Source: UBA1672 sp050633645
GTDB lineage: Bacteria; Pseudomonadota; Alphaproteobacteria; Micavibrionales; Micavibrionaceae
Direction: 5' to 3'
DNA length: 64,000 nt
Assembly: GCA_050633645.1 (NCBI GenBank)
Contig: JBOEGX010000004.1
Coordinates: 186,001-250,000 of the forward strand
Of the stretch, positions 8,620 to 17,950 are shown in pieces; the first letter of the stretch is position 1; the number at the start of each line of letters is the position of its first letter. The notes below the pieces were generated by a model. That model saw only the letters and a list, made by a program, of their open reading frames with translations. It did not search any database and was not told the origin of the DNA. The translations under genes and the position numbers were made by a program.

Positions 8620-9825
8620 TTAAACGTCCAGCAACAAACGCTGCGGATCTTCAAGTGCCTGCTTGATACGCACAAGAGAGCTAACCGCTTCACGGCCGTC
8701 AACAATGCGGTGGTCATAAGACTGCGCCAAATACATCATCGGGCGCGCCTCGATTGAACCATCCTTCATCACCATCGGGCGCTTTTGAATGGTGTGCATA
8801 CCCAAAATACCAGATTGCGGTGTATTCAAAATCGGCGTCGACATCAACGAGCCAAACACACCACCATTGGTAATCGTGTATGTACCACCGCTCATTTCAT
8901 CCATAGAAAGCTTACCATCACGGGCGCGCTTACCGAAATCAACGATTGTTGATTCAATTTCTGCCATGCTCTTTTTATCGCAATCGCGGATCACAGGAAC
9001 AACCAAACCCTGCGGCGTTGAAACGGCGACACCGATATTATAATAGTTTTTATAAACAAGCTCATCACCCTGAATTTCTGCATTAATCGCAGGAAACTCC
9101 TTAAGCGCCTGAACCGCCGCCTTAATAAAGATCGACATAAAGCCAAGCTTAATACCGTGCTTCTTCTCAAAAATATCCTTATATTCACTTCGGAGCGCCA
9201 TAACAGGCCCCATATCCACCTCGTTAAACGTGGTGAGCATAGCCGCAGTATTCTGCGCCTCTTTCAAACGGCGTGCAATCACCTGACGAAGCTTCGACAT
9301 CTTCACGCGCTCTTCACGTGGGCCAGCATCAACAGCCGACGTAGGAGTAGAAGATTTACCCGCGCCACTAGCCAAAAACTTCTCAACATCTTCTTTCGTA
9401 ATGCGTCCGTCTTTCCCACTCGCAGGGATTTTAGAGGCATCCAAATTGTTATCACCAATCATTTTACGAACCGCAGGCGATGTCTTTGCATCCGCGCTTG
9501 GCGCTGCCGCCTTTTTCGTCTCAACCGCCGCCGCAGGAGCAGCCTTCGGCTCTTCCTTCTTAGCAGCAGGCGCACTATCATTGGCAACCGCCCCGACTTC
9601 CATCTCACCCAATATTGCACCAACTTCAACGGTATCGCCCTCACCAACGGCAATCTTCATAATCACACCATCCGCAGGCGCATTGACTTCCAATGTCACT
9701 TTATCAGTTTCAAGCTCAACAATCGGCTCATCGGCTTTAACGGCCTCGCCCTCTTTTTTAAGCCACTGCGCGACAGTCGCTTCGGCTACGGATTCACCAA
9801 GTGTTGGAACAACGATTTGAGTCAT
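8620..9825 (-). CDS. odhB: Dihydrolipoyl succinyltransferase (E2 of 2-oxoglutarate dehydrogenase)
   Basis: This 401-residue protein is the core subunit of the 2-oxoglutarate dehydrogenase complex, moving the succinyl group from lipoate to CoA. Residues 1-75 form one lipoyl domain with the lipoylated K42 in ELETDKVTLE. An alanine/lysine-rich linker follows. The E3/E1-binding peripheral domain is around 110-150 (SPAVRKMIGDNNLD). The catalytic domain ends with YDHRIVDGREA, giving H372 and D376. One lipoyl domain and the DHRIVDG signature are typical of SucB rather than pyruvate E2. E1 (sucA) is 4.5 kb upstream, with the thiamine genes, a symporter and two small genes between; a terminator follows immediately. 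Confidence 0.97.
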   Translation of the reverse strand: MTQIVVPTLGESVAEATVAQWLKKEGEAVKADEPIVELETDKVTLEVNAPADGVIMKIAVGEGDTVEVGAILGEMEVGAVANDSAPAAKKEEPKAAPAAAVETKKAAAPSADAKTSPAVRKMIGDNNLDASKIPASGKDGRITKEDVEKFLASGAGKSSTPTSAVDAGPREERVKMSKLRQVIARRLKEAQNTAAMLTTFNEVDMGPVMALRSEYKDIFEKKHGIKLGFMSIFIKAAVQALKEFPAINAEIQGDELVYKNYYNIGVAVSTPQGLVVPVIRDCDKKSMAEIESTIVDFGKRARDGKLSMDEMSGGTYTITNGGVFGSLMSTPILNTPQSGILGMHTIQKRPMVMKDGSIEARPMMYLAQSYDHRIVDGREAVSSLVRIKQALEDPQRLLLDV

Positions 9826-9880
9826 GATTTTGTGTCTCTTTCAATAATATAAAATTTTCAAAAAACAGATTTTTTTAAGA

Positions 9881-9925
9881 GCGTAATAAACGCTTGCGTA
9901 GAGTTTTACGCCTAACTTTACGCAA
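9881..9925 (-). other. Hairpins between thiL and odhB
   Basis: The 237 bases between the odhB start and the thiL stop hold two small inverted repeats: TTGCGTA (9894-9900) with TACGCAA (9919-9925), and GCGT-TTATT-ACGC (9881-9893 read on the minus strand). Neither has a good U tail. They may be RNA structures in the odhB leader or a weak terminator of the thi operon. No gene is visible in this gap. Confidence 0.35.
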
Positions 9926-10062
9926 AGGCAAGAGGCAGAGCAATGGAAAACACCGAAAAACCACCAAATTAATTACGTCCAAAGCCTGTTTTTACTAACA
10001 TAATACTCACAAAGTTACCAACAGCCGAATCGGCAAAAACACAATAAAAAACGTACATCCTT

Positions 10063-11028
10063 TCAAAAATGTTTCCAGCCAAAGGTTTTAACATCAATAC
10101 GATCCGTCAACGTATTCAAAATCGAAACTCCTAAAATATTACTTCTGAATTCTCCAATAACAGACGATTTTATATCATTTTTTTGCAGTTCATATTGCAA
10201 TTCATCAATCACCCCTTTAGAAATAGCCATAATCAGCTCATAATCATCACCTGAGGATAAAATCTCCTGCCATGAGATAAAGTTTTCCACAAGCGCGCGC
10301 TGTACGTCTTTTGAAATCGGCACTTTTGACGGATCAATTTCCACACCCAAAGCCGAGGATTCTGCAATATTCGCCATATCTGCAAGCAATCCATCCGACA
10401 CATCCGCCGCCGCATTCGCATATTTCTGCATAGCATCAAACGCCATCACTTTTGGCTCTGGCACACGATACCGAGAAACAGCGATCGGAAAATCATTCTC
10501 TCGCCCTGCCCTAATCGCCTTTAAGCCAAGCGCCGCATCGCCAATCTCGCCAGTTACAATCAATAAGTCACCATCTTTTGCGCCACCACGGCGCACTGCA
10601 CGACCCTTTGGCACAACCCCCATTGCGGTAATAGAAATCGATAAATACCCACCCTTAATAGAAGTCGTATCCCCGCCCGAACAATACACACCATAATACT
10701 CATTATCCTCTTGCAACGCATTTGAAAACGCCGAAAGCCAAGCATCAGAAGGTTTTTCAGAAAAGGCTAAATTAAGTTGATAACACAACGGCTTCGCCCC
10801 CATTGACGCAAGATCAGATAAATTCACACGAAGCGCCTTACGCGCAATATTTTCTGGCAATTCATCTATCAAAAAATGCGTATCTGCATTAAGGGTATCA
10901 CTGGTCACAACCAACTGATGCCCATCTGGAATATCAACAACCGCGCCGTCATCGCGCAAACCCGCTGCTCCCGCCTGCCCCATAGTCAGGGGTACAAAAT
11001 ACCGCTCTATCATCTCAAATTCAGTCAT
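10063..11028 (-). CDS. thiL: Thiamine-monophosphate kinase
   Basis: ThiL phosphorylates thiamine monophosphate to thiamine pyrophosphate with ATP. At 321 residues the length is normal. Family motifs are visible: GLRDDGAVVDIPDG near the N-terminus, VTSDTLNADTHF, and 'ALRVNLSDLASMGAKP', the Mg/ATP-binding stretch of the PurM/ThiL superfamily. A further GGDTTS and 'AAADVSDGLLADM' complete the pattern. It is the last gene of thiE-thiD-symporter-thiL and overlaps the symporter by eight bases (ATGACTGA). Its product is the cofactor of the E1 protein SucA encoded just upstream. Confidence 0.95.
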   Translation of the reverse strand: MTEFEMIERYFVPLTMGQAGAAGLRDDGAVVDIPDGHQLVVTSDTLNADTHFLIDELPENIARKALRVNLSDLASMGAKPLCYQLNLAFSEKPSDAWLSAFSNALQEDNEYYGVYCSGGDTTSIKGGYLSISITAMGVVPKGRAVRRGGAKDGDLLIVTGEIGDAALGLKAIRAGRENDFPIAVSRYRVPEPKVMAFDAMQKYANAAADVSDGLLADMANIAESSALGVEIDPSKVPISKDVQRALVENFISWQEILSSGDDYELIMAISKGVIDELQYELQKNDIKSSVIGEFRSNILGVSILNTLTDRIDVKTFGWKHF

Positions 11029-11923
11029 GCGCCCTATCCGTATAAACCTTTAAAAGCATAAGCATCATAATAAAAGGGATTTCAACCGCCACTGTAAATA
11101 AAACAGCATCAGACGGGAAGTATAGAACGGCAATTCCAGCGCAAAGCCCCGTATTATTAACTCCAGAACCAATCATATATGTTTTCTTTAGCTTTACAGG
11201 ATCTCGCCACGCAAACACCCACCCAACACCATAAAGAACGGAAAACAGACACAAACCTATCGCAATTATATTAAAAAGAGCCCGCAGGTCCCCCAAAATA
11301 AAATCTTTTTGAAAGGAAATAACAATCGCCAACATACACCCCAGTGCGAATGTCGATGCAAAACTGGCCTCTTTTCGAACGAATTCTTTAAGAATTTTAA
11401 TTTTACGAACGTATAAAAAGTAGAAAGCAGCAGGCATAAGAACACTCAAAAACAATGTCACAAACAACTCAAATACATTAATTTTTATATGCGCTCCTCC
11501 GAAATAAAAAATCATCACGGGAATAATAATCGGTACGAGCATATTGGTAATAACCGTAGCAGACAAAACAACGGATGTATTTGCCCCACTCAACCGCGCC
11601 AATGTTGTAGAAGCCCCCCCAATCGGAGCCAGACTCACCAGAAATATAGCCAACGCATACTCAGGCACAAAAAATTGTGCTATTTGCAAAATAATAATCG
11701 GCAATAAAACAAAACGCAGAACGTAAAATAGCATAACCGACCGCGGCTTTATCCCCTTTAATTCGTCCACAGACACACCAGAACAAGAGAAAAATAACGC
11801 CACAGAAATAAGGATAAGCGCCGTAACCTTGGGTAAACATTCCAATCCTGGAACGACAAACCCAATACAAACGCATAAGGCAAAAAACAAGTTATAATGT
11901 GTGACAATAATATTTCGTGTCAT
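11021..11923 (-). CDS. Bile acid:sodium symporter (BASS)-like membrane transporter
   Basis: The protein is highly hydrophobic with about nine or ten transmembrane helices and resembles the SBF/BASS family. The conserved polar breaks are present: 'LAPIGGASTTLARLSGANT' and 'IGSGVNNTGLC', which match the sodium-binding crossover regions of the family. I chose the ATG at 11923 because it overlaps the thiD stop as ATGA, the usual sign of translational coupling; a longer frame to 11965 would run into thiD. Located inside the thiamine operon, it may carry thiamine, a pyrimidine or thiazole precursor; this is inference from context, as some BASS relatives move vitamin precursors. Confidence 0.75.
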   Translation of the reverse strand: MTRNIIVTHYNLFFALCVCIGFVVPGLECLPKVTALILISVALFFSCSGVSVDELKGIKPRSVMLFYVLRFVLLPIIILQIAQFFVPEYALAIFLVSLAPIGGASTTLARLSGANTSVVLSATVITNMLVPIIIPVMIFYFGGAHIKINVFELFVTLFLSVLMPAAFYFLYVRKIKILKEFVRKEASFASTFALGCMLAIVISFQKDFILGDLRALFNIIAIGLCLFSVLYGVGWVFAWRDPVKLKKTYMIGSGVNNTGLCAGIAVLYFPSDAVLFTVAVEIPFIMMLMLLKVYTDRAHD

Positions 11924-12714
11924 GCGCTTTCGCATTTCATATATCCATGATGCACAGGGCCACAACCCCGCCCGACAGACAACTCATCCGCATGCGTTAT
12001 CGCCGCAGTCACATATATCTTGGCCGATTCAACCGATTCTGCCAAAGAAAAACCACGCGCCAAATACGCTGCCACCGCCGAGGATAATGTGCATCCCGTC
12101 CCATGCGTATTTTTAGTGTCAATGCGCGCAGTCTCATATGATTTCACCACCTCATCATATGCTAAAACATCAGTTGCCGAACCTTTCAAATGACCACCTT
12201 TAAGCAAAACCGCATCAGAACCAAGACTCAAAAGGCTTTCCGCCGCCGCCTCCATATCAATCACAGCTTTTCGCATAAGCTTCTCAGCTTCGGGGATATT
12301 CGGCGTAATCACACTTGCCATCGGAATAAGTCGCGCCTTCATTTCATCGACGGCCTCCGAAGAAATCAAACTATCGCCGCTCGTTGCCACCATCACAGGG
12401 TCAAGAACAATAAACTCAGGCTTATACCGTTCAAGCGCATCTGCCACAGATTCGATAATTTCCACATTTGCAAGCATCCCAATCTTCACCGCCACCACGT
12501 CAATATCATCAAAAACCGCATCAATTTGATCTTTCACAAATGCAGGAGGAACAGCAACAAATCCGCGCACCCCTTGCGTATTCTGCGCTGTCATCGCGGT
12601 TATCACCGCCATACCATAAACACCAAGTGCAGAAAAGGTTTTAAGATCCGCCTGTATCCCCGCCCCGCCGGATGGGTCTGATCCCGCAATACTAAGCACA
12701 TTAGGAATTTTCAT
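11920..12714 (-). CDS. thiD: Hydroxymethylpyrimidine/phosphomethylpyrimidine kinase
   Basis: ThiD phosphorylates HMP twice to HMP pyrophosphate for thiamine synthesis. The ribokinase-fold signature VLSIAGSDPSGGAGIQADLK is at the N-terminus, and the ATP/anion-hole motif 'NTHGTGCTLSSAVAAYLA' lies near the C-terminus. I set the start at 12714 (MKIPNVLS), where AGGGGG is a strong ribosome site; the longer frame to 12777 lies inside thiE. The start overlaps the thiE 3' end by 14 bases, and the stop overlaps the symporter start by four. Confidence 0.95.
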   Translation of the reverse strand: MKIPNVLSIAGSDPSGGAGIQADLKTFSALGVYGMAVITAMTAQNTQGVRGFVAVPPAFVKDQIDAVFDDIDVVAVKIGMLANVEIIESVADALERYKPEFIVLDPVMVATSGDSLISSEAVDEMKARLIPMASVITPNIPEAEKLMRKAVIDMEAAAESLLSLGSDAVLLKGGHLKGSATDVLAYDEVVKSYETARIDTKNTHGTGCTLSSAVAAYLARGFSLAESVESAKIYVTAAITHADELSVGRGCGPVHHGYMKCESA

Positions 12715-13375
12715 ATCGCACCCCCCTAACCTTTTCAACAAATTCACGAGCAACTGCTTCAACATCATCAGCCTCACTAAGGCTACGCATCATAGCAACG
12801 CCACTCGCCCCTGCGACAATAACAGAGGCCGCATTTTCCGCCGTAACTCCACCAATCCCAACAACAGGAATAGGCACACCATAAACCAAATTCTTAAACC
12901 CTTCTGCCCCCAAAACAGCTTTATCAGGCTTCGTTTTCGTCGCATAAAAAGGCCCTGTTCCAACATAATCCACCACAGACGAATCAATCGCCGCATAATG
13001 AGCCTCCGTATATGCGGTCACCCCAAGGATAGCCGATTCTCCAATAATATCTCGCGCATTCTTCGCACTCATATCCTCTTGCCCTATATGCACACCATCC
13101 GCGCCTATCATTGCCGCCAATTCAACGTGATCATTCAAGATAAAAGGGATTCCAGAATCAGCCAAAATATCTTGAGTTACCCGCGCCTGACGCTCGACAA
13201 CATCAATCGGATCGGTTTTATTTCGTAGCTGCACCATTGTAACCCCGCCACGCGCCGCCGCCGCCACAACGGATTCCACCTCCCGTCCATTACAAACGGA
13301 TGGATCAACGACAAAATAAACAGATAAATCAAATGTTTCACGAAACCTCATCTCCGCAAATTGCACAAAAAACAT
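12701..13375 (-). CDS. thiE: Thiamine-phosphate synthase
   Basis: ThiE joins HMP pyrophosphate and thiazole phosphate to thiamine phosphate in a TIM barrel. Motifs visible include VQLRNKTD, 'LNDHVELAAMIGADGVHIG' with the HIGQED Mg/PPi site, and 'VVGIGGVTAENAASVIVAGA' for phosphate binding. The start is uncertain: 13375 has no clear ribosome site and the ATG at 13351 has GGAG too close. It heads the thi operon. The upstream 104 bases show no recognisable TPP riboswitch. Thiazole synthesis genes (thiG, thiS) are not here. Confidence 0.93.
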   Translation of the reverse strand: MFFVQFAEMRFRETFDLSVYFVVDPSVCNGREVESVVAAAARGGVTMVQLRNKTDPIDVVERQARVTQDILADSGIPFILNDHVELAAMIGADGVHIGQEDMSAKNARDIIGESAILGVTAYTEAHYAAIDSSVVDYVGTGPFYATKTKPDKAVLGAEGFKNLVYGVPIPVVGIGGVTAENAASVIVAGASGVAMMRSLSEADDVEAVAREFVEKVRGVRYENS

Positions 13376-13479
13376 TGAAACGTCAATGTGTTAGACTCCA
13401 CATCAATAAATTTTCTTGCCTGAACACATCAAAACACTGTATTTTATCGAAAATTAAAAATCATAACAGGGCTTGATAA

Positions 13480-13878
13480 ATGGGAAATTCATTAGCAATT
13501 CAACACGAATTCAAAAACACCACCATCAAAACGCCATTTGAGAAAATGCGTGCCCGCGCAATAATCACGGCAAGCCTAGACGCAAAAGGGCTTAGCTTAA
13601 TCAACTTCAATCTCACGGCTTTTCTTCCATCTTCCAAGCGCGATGATGCGATTTTAATTTTATGCCTTTGGGCCAGCGAACCGCTAAGAAAACAAGCTGA
13701 TAAATTCCGCGCCCATCCAGAACAAGGAAAAGAAGCCCTCAATAAACGTATTGATTTACTGTGCCAAAACATAGGACAGCGCAAAGACTTACCCAACGGT
13801 TTCCTTGAAACCGCTCAAATCAAAATGAAAGAAGCCATCAACAGTGATATGGCTTACCTCATAAACTCTGCCGCTTAA
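13480..13878 (+). CDS. Hypothetical protein, 132 residues
   Basis: I do not recognise this protein. It is helical, basic and soluble, with a central hydrophobic helix 'DDAILILCLWASEPLRKQ'. It lies on the plus strand between the divergent thi operon and the convergent rhodanese gene, whose stop is one base away. A plausible promoter is TTGCCT with TATTTT 18 bases later, upstream of the start. It is a stand-alone insertion into the TCA cluster. Function unknown. Confidence 0.6.
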   Translation: MGNSLAIQHEFKNTTIKTPFEKMRARAIITASLDAKGLSLINFNLTAFLPSSKRDDAILILCLWASEPLRKQADKFRAHPEQGKEALNKRIDLLCQNIGQRKDLPNGFLETAQIKMKEAINSDMAYLINSAA

Positions 13879-13879
13879 A

Positions 13880-14392
13880 TTATTTTTGCACCATCGGCAA
13901 CTTATCAACAATCTGAAAATCATTGCTTTTTTGCCATAGTTCATCAAGCATATATGTGTTTTCATACCCTAACGCATGAAATTGAGGCAAAGATGTATGC
14001 GTCAATGAGATCATCCGCGTCGCCATTAATGAGTTTGAACAATATACAATAATGCGCGTTTCCTTATTCGGAACGATTTCCGCCAATTTCTTTTCGTCAA
14101 TATCTGCGCCAAAATGGATTGCTCCCTTAATATGAGAGCGCTCATAAATATCACGTCTCCTTAAGTCGAGAATAATGGTGTCTTTATCCTCGTACCATTC
14201 CATAAAACGATCATAATTAACGTTATATTTTTGATAATCAAAATTCTGAAATACGTTTTTCACAACGTCCGGACCAATAGAATCATCACCATCTTGCGCT
14301 CTAACAACCATACTCTGGAGGCTAAAAAAAACGACTATAAACAACACAAAAGCAATAGGCGCAGGAATCCCGCTGAATATCTTTAACATCAA
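13880..14392 (-). CDS. Exported rhodanese-like protein
   Basis: This 170-residue protein begins with a hydrophobic signal segment (IPAPIAFVLFIVVFFSLQSM, then VVRAQD), so it is periplasmic or anchored. A single rhodanese domain follows: 'IILDLRRRDIYERSHIKGAI' is the CH2A-like region and VYCSNSLMATRM carries the active-site cysteine loop, although the loop differs from the usual CxxGxR. It could handle sulfane sulfur or only bind a partner. Its ATG overlaps the sucA stop by four bases, so it is translationally coupled to SucA, an odd pairing. Confidence 0.8.
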   Translation of the reverse strand: MMLKIFSGIPAPIAFVLFIVVFFSLQSMVVRAQDGDDSIGPDVVKNVFQNFDYQKYNVNYDRFMEWYEDKDTIILDLRRRDIYERSHIKGAIHFGADIDEKKLAEIVPNKETRIIVYCSNSLMATRMISLTHTSLPQFHALGYENTYMLDELWQKSNDFQIVDKLPMVQK

Positions 14393-17295
14393 ACACTCAA
14401 AGCATCATCAACCAAAGCCGCTTGCTCCATATGGTGGCGCGCATTCGATCCCGTCGCTGGCGAAGCAGAAGCCACGCGCCCCGCATATTGCGGACGACCT
14501 GCCTTATGCTTAAGCTCGCTCAGCACACCCTCAATCGGACGATCAACAAAGAACCAAGCCCCTTGATTTTCTGGTTCTTCCTGACACCAGACAATATCTG
14601 CATTTTTAAACGCTTTAAGCTCAGTAACCAACGCTTTATGCGGGAATGGATATAATTGTTCCAAACGAATAATAGTCACGTCATCAATGCCACGATCACG
14701 GCGCTCTTGCAGAAGGTCGTAATAAACCTTCCCCGTACATAAAACGACCCGTTTCATTTTATCGGCCTTAACAAGCTTATCCTTATCATCATCCCAAAGT
14801 ACACGGTGGAATGTACTATCCTCTGTAAACATGTCCATGGTCGATTGCGCCAATTTATGACGAAGCAATGATTTCGGCGTCATAATCACAAGCGGTTTAC
14901 GGAAATCCCGATGCATCTGACGGCGCAACACATGAAAATAATTCGCGGGCGTTGTACAGTTACAAACCTGCCAGTTATCATCCGCTGAAAGCTGTAAGAA
15001 ACGCTCAAACCGGGCGGATGAATGCTCCGGCCCTTGCCCTTCATAACCATGTGGCAACAATAAAACCAAGCCTGACATACGAAGCCATTTTGATTCACCC
15101 GATGCAATAAATTGATCAATCATAACCTGCGCCCCATTGGCAAAATCACCAAACTGTGCCTCCCAAATCGTCAATGTTTTGGGGTCAGCCAATGAATACC
15201 CATACTCAAACCCTAAAACCGCCATCTCCGATAATGGGCTATCATGAAATTCGACCTTCGGCTGATTCTCTTTTACATGTTGGAGCGCAACATACTTCTT
15301 AGCCGTTTCTTGATCATACCAAATTGCATGACGATGAGAGAACGTCCCACGCCCGACATCTTGGCCAGATAAACGAATGGCATACCCATCATCAATCAAC
15401 GTCCCAAACGCCAAACCTTCGGCCATTGCCCAATCAAAGCCTTCACCAGTATCAAGCATGGTATCTTTCGCCTTCATAACACGGAGAAGTTTTTTATTAA
15501 TATTAAACCCATCCGGAACATTGGCAATAATTCCGCCAATACGCTTAATATCTTTCTTAGACACCCCCGTATTCCCACGGCGATCATCACCATAGGCAAC
15601 TTTCATGTCCGACCAAGCGCCTGCCAGATAATCCGCAGAATTGGCCTTATAGCTTTCCACTGCCTCAAAGGCCGTATCAAGGATTGCCGTGAAATCATCT
15701 TCTATTTTCTGACCTTCCGCTTCATCAATCACGCGCTCAGCGATAAGCTGATTCACATATTTACTGCGCGTCGTTTCTTGCGCCGCAATTTTCTTATACA
15801 TTAATGGCTGTGTAAACGCTGGCTCATCCCCTTCATTATGGCCATAACGGCGATAACAGAAGATATCAATAACAACATCTTTCTTAAACCTTTGACGAAA
15901 CTCCGTCGCCACGCGTGATACATGCACAACAGCCTCTGGATCATCACCATTCACATGAAAAATTGGAGCATCAAGCATTTTTGCCACATCCGTACAATAC
16001 GGACCAGAGCGCGAAAAGCTCGGCATAGTCGTAAAGCCAATTTGATTATTAATAACAATATGAAGTGTTCCACCAACGCGGTAACCAGGAAGCTCAGAAA
16101 TCATAAATGTTTCCGCAATAATCCCCTGCCCCGCAAACGCCGCATCGCCGTGAAGAAGCAACGGCAAAACTGCCTTTGATTCAGAATCACCACGCTGGAT
16201 TTGCTTCGCGCGCACTTTACCAATAACCACAGGATCAACAAACTCAAGATGCGATGGGTTCGCCGTCAATGACAAATGGATATTATTCCCGTCAAAATCA
16301 CGGTCACTCGATGTCCCAAGGTGATACTTAACATCACCCGACCCAAGAACATCATCCGGCGTAGAAGACTGTCCCTGAAATTCCGCAAAAATCGTTGTAA
16401 ACGGCTTGCCCATTACATTGGCGAGAACGTTTAAACGCCCACGATGCGCCATACCAATCACAATTTCTTCTAAACCAAGCTGCCCACCGCGCTTCATAAT
16501 CTGTTCCATCGCAGGGATAAGCGCTTCACCACCATCCACACCAAAACGCTTTGTGCCTGTATGCTTCTTATGAAGATATTGCTCGAACCCTTCCGCCGCA
16601 GTCAGGCGCTCTAATATCGCCTTTTTACCTTCAACTGAAAACTCAGTTTTATTACGCTCTTCTTCAATACGTGTTTGAATCCATTTTCGCTGCTCTGGGT
16701 CAGATAAATGCATATATTCAACGCCAATCGAACCACAGTAAATCTCACGTAAAGCTGCCAATATCTCGCGCAAGCTTGCCTGATCCATACCAAGCATGCC
16801 ATTAACATATATTAGACGGTCATAATCCGCGTCAGTGAACCCATAATGTTCAGGATGAAGTTCAGGGTGATCCTCAACAGGCTTCATCCCCAACGGATCA
16901 AGATTTGCCAAAAAATGCCCGCGAAAACGATAATTACGAATAAGCATCAACGCACGAATAGAATCGAGCGCCGCCTGCTTCACATCCGCGCCACTTGCCG
17001 CGCCCTTTTTCTTCGCCGCGTCATTCGCCGCCGCTTCGACCAAAATGCCATCGGCTGGCGTAACTGCCGCACTACCAAAACGACGTTTATCTTTTGCATT
17101 TTCATCAGGCGTCCAACTCGCCCCTGCCAATTCCTGCAAAAACGATATTTCGCTATCTTTCAAATCACCGAAAAATGTGCTCCAACTCTCATCAACATTC
17201 ATCGGGTTTTTTAAATATTCGGCATATAAATGCGCGATATACTCGGCATTAACGCCTGAAAGAAAAGTTTGATCCTGCATATCTGCCTGTGTCAT
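14389..17295 (-). CDS. sucA: 2-oxoglutarate dehydrogenase E1 component
   Basis: SucA decarboxylates 2-oxoglutarate with thiamine pyrophosphate and succinylates E2 lipoate. The 968-residue length fits. The N-terminal tail with FLSGVNAEYIAHLYAEY, the active-site 'IGMAHRGRLNVLANVMGK', the thiamine-binding 'GDAAFAGQGIIAE' and the C-terminal 'WCQEEPENQGAW' and SASPATGS motifs are all present. The start has AAGGACC ahead of it. It sits between sucD upstream, with inserted genes, and a coupled rhodanese and thiamine operon downstream, ahead of odhB. Confidence 0.98.
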   Translation of the reverse strand: MTQADMQDQTFLSGVNAEYIAHLYAEYLKNPMNVDESWSTFFGDLKDSEISFLQELAGASWTPDENAKDKRRFGSAAVTPADGILVEAAANDAAKKKGAASGADVKQAALDSIRALMLIRNYRFRGHFLANLDPLGMKPVEDHPELHPEHYGFTDADYDRLIYVNGMLGMDQASLREILAALREIYCGSIGVEYMHLSDPEQRKWIQTRIEEERNKTEFSVEGKKAILERLTAAEGFEQYLHKKHTGTKRFGVDGGEALIPAMEQIMKRGGQLGLEEIVIGMAHRGRLNVLANVMGKPFTTIFAEFQGQSSTPDDVLGSGDVKYHLGTSSDRDFDGNNIHLSLTANPSHLEFVDPVVIGKVRAKQIQRGDSESKAVLPLLLHGDAAFAGQGIIAETFMISELPGYRVGGTLHIVINNQIGFTTMPSFSRSGPYCTDVAKMLDAPIFHVNGDDPEAVVHVSRVATEFRQRFKKDVVIDIFCYRRYGHNEGDEPAFTQPLMYKKIAAQETTRSKYVNQLIAERVIDEAEGQKIEDDFTAILDTAFEAVESYKANSADYLAGAWSDMKVAYGDDRRGNTGVSKKDIKRIGGIIANVPDGFNINKKLLRVMKAKDTMLDTGEGFDWAMAEGLAFGTLIDDGYAIRLSGQDVGRGTFSHRHAIWYDQETAKKYVALQHVKENQPKVEFHDSPLSEMAVLGFEYGYSLADPKTLTIWEAQFGDFANGAQVMIDQFIASGESKWLRMSGLVLLLPHGYEGQGPEHSSARFERFLQLSADDNWQVCNCTTPANYFHVLRRQMHRDFRKPLVIMTPKSLLRHKLAQSTMDMFTEDSTFHRVLWDDDKDKLVKADKMKRVVLCTGKVYYDLLQERRDRGIDDVTIIRLEQLYPFPHKALVTELKAFKNADIVWCQEEPENQGAWFFVDRPIEGVLSELKHKAGRPQYAGRVASASPATGSNARHHMEQAALVDDALSV

Positions 17296-17403
17296 GACGA
17301 ACGGTCCTTAAGGTTAAGCAATAAATTTAGAGTTTCACATGATGTGAGATAAACCAATATAATATGTGTTTCAAGAACAACTAAAGAAAAACAACGCAAA
17401 AAT

Positions 17404-17937
17404 TTAGATATGAGATTTAAGCGCCGCAGATATACGAGAGATAGCACTATCTTCCGCCGCGCTGATATTCATCGGATGATTAGGCTCATCAGAAGATCCA
17501 TAACCGCTAATAATACGGGTCATCGCCTTCCCAAAAAAACCTTTGGGCTCTTCCTCTTCACCAAACTCGCCATAAGCCTGTGCAACCGCTGACGCGACCT
17601 CAAGAACCATTTTAACGTAATCCTTGGCCACATCTTTCCCTGCCACACGTAAAACCGCCGCCGAGGCTTGCTCACATAATGGTTCAATATTAAACACGCC
17701 CTGCCCCCAAGACTCCCATTTATCATTCATCGCAAGTGTTTTTTCGGCAACCTCCTTGGTCAGCCCCTCGCTTTTATGAACAACTGCGGTCAAACACGCC
17801 TCAAGCGCAGCCATCTCGCGCTCATCATCTTGCTCACCATCTTCATCATCCGCATAACTCACATTAAGACCAACGCGATAAGGCAAGCTCACAATAAGTT
17901 CGACATCTTGTTCTGAAAAATCTGATAAAGCCGTCAT
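17404..17937 (-). CDS. Hypothetical protein, tandem paralogue A
   Basis: I do not recognise a named family. This 177-residue acidic soluble protein is clearly homologous to the next gene upstream: both have VSLPYRVGL near residue 15-30, an acidic loop, then EMAAL and a similar helical pattern with a tryptophan pair (KWESWG / EWAGWS). Here the C-terminus is glycine and serine rich. The two genes are 13 bases apart on the minus strand, so they form an operon produced by tandem duplication. They sit between sucD and sucA. Function unknown. Confidence 0.75.
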   Translation of the reverse strand: MTALSDFSEQDVELIVSLPYRVGLNVSYADDEDGEQDDEREMAALEACLTAVVHKSEGLTKEVAEKTLAMNDKWESWGQGVFNIEPLCEQASAAVLRVAGKDVAKDYVKMVLEVASAVAQAYGEFGEEEEPKGFFGKAMTRIISGYGSSDEPNHPMNISAAEDSAISRISAALKSHI

Positions 17938-17950
17938 TCTATTTCCTTAA

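Noticed and set aside
9157..9852. 231-codon frame antisense to odhB
   Set aside because: It is arginine rich without any motif and lies fully over a certain gene.
13376..13479. TPP riboswitch ahead of thiE
   Set aside because: No CUGAGA-type core or paired arms could be found in the 104 bases.
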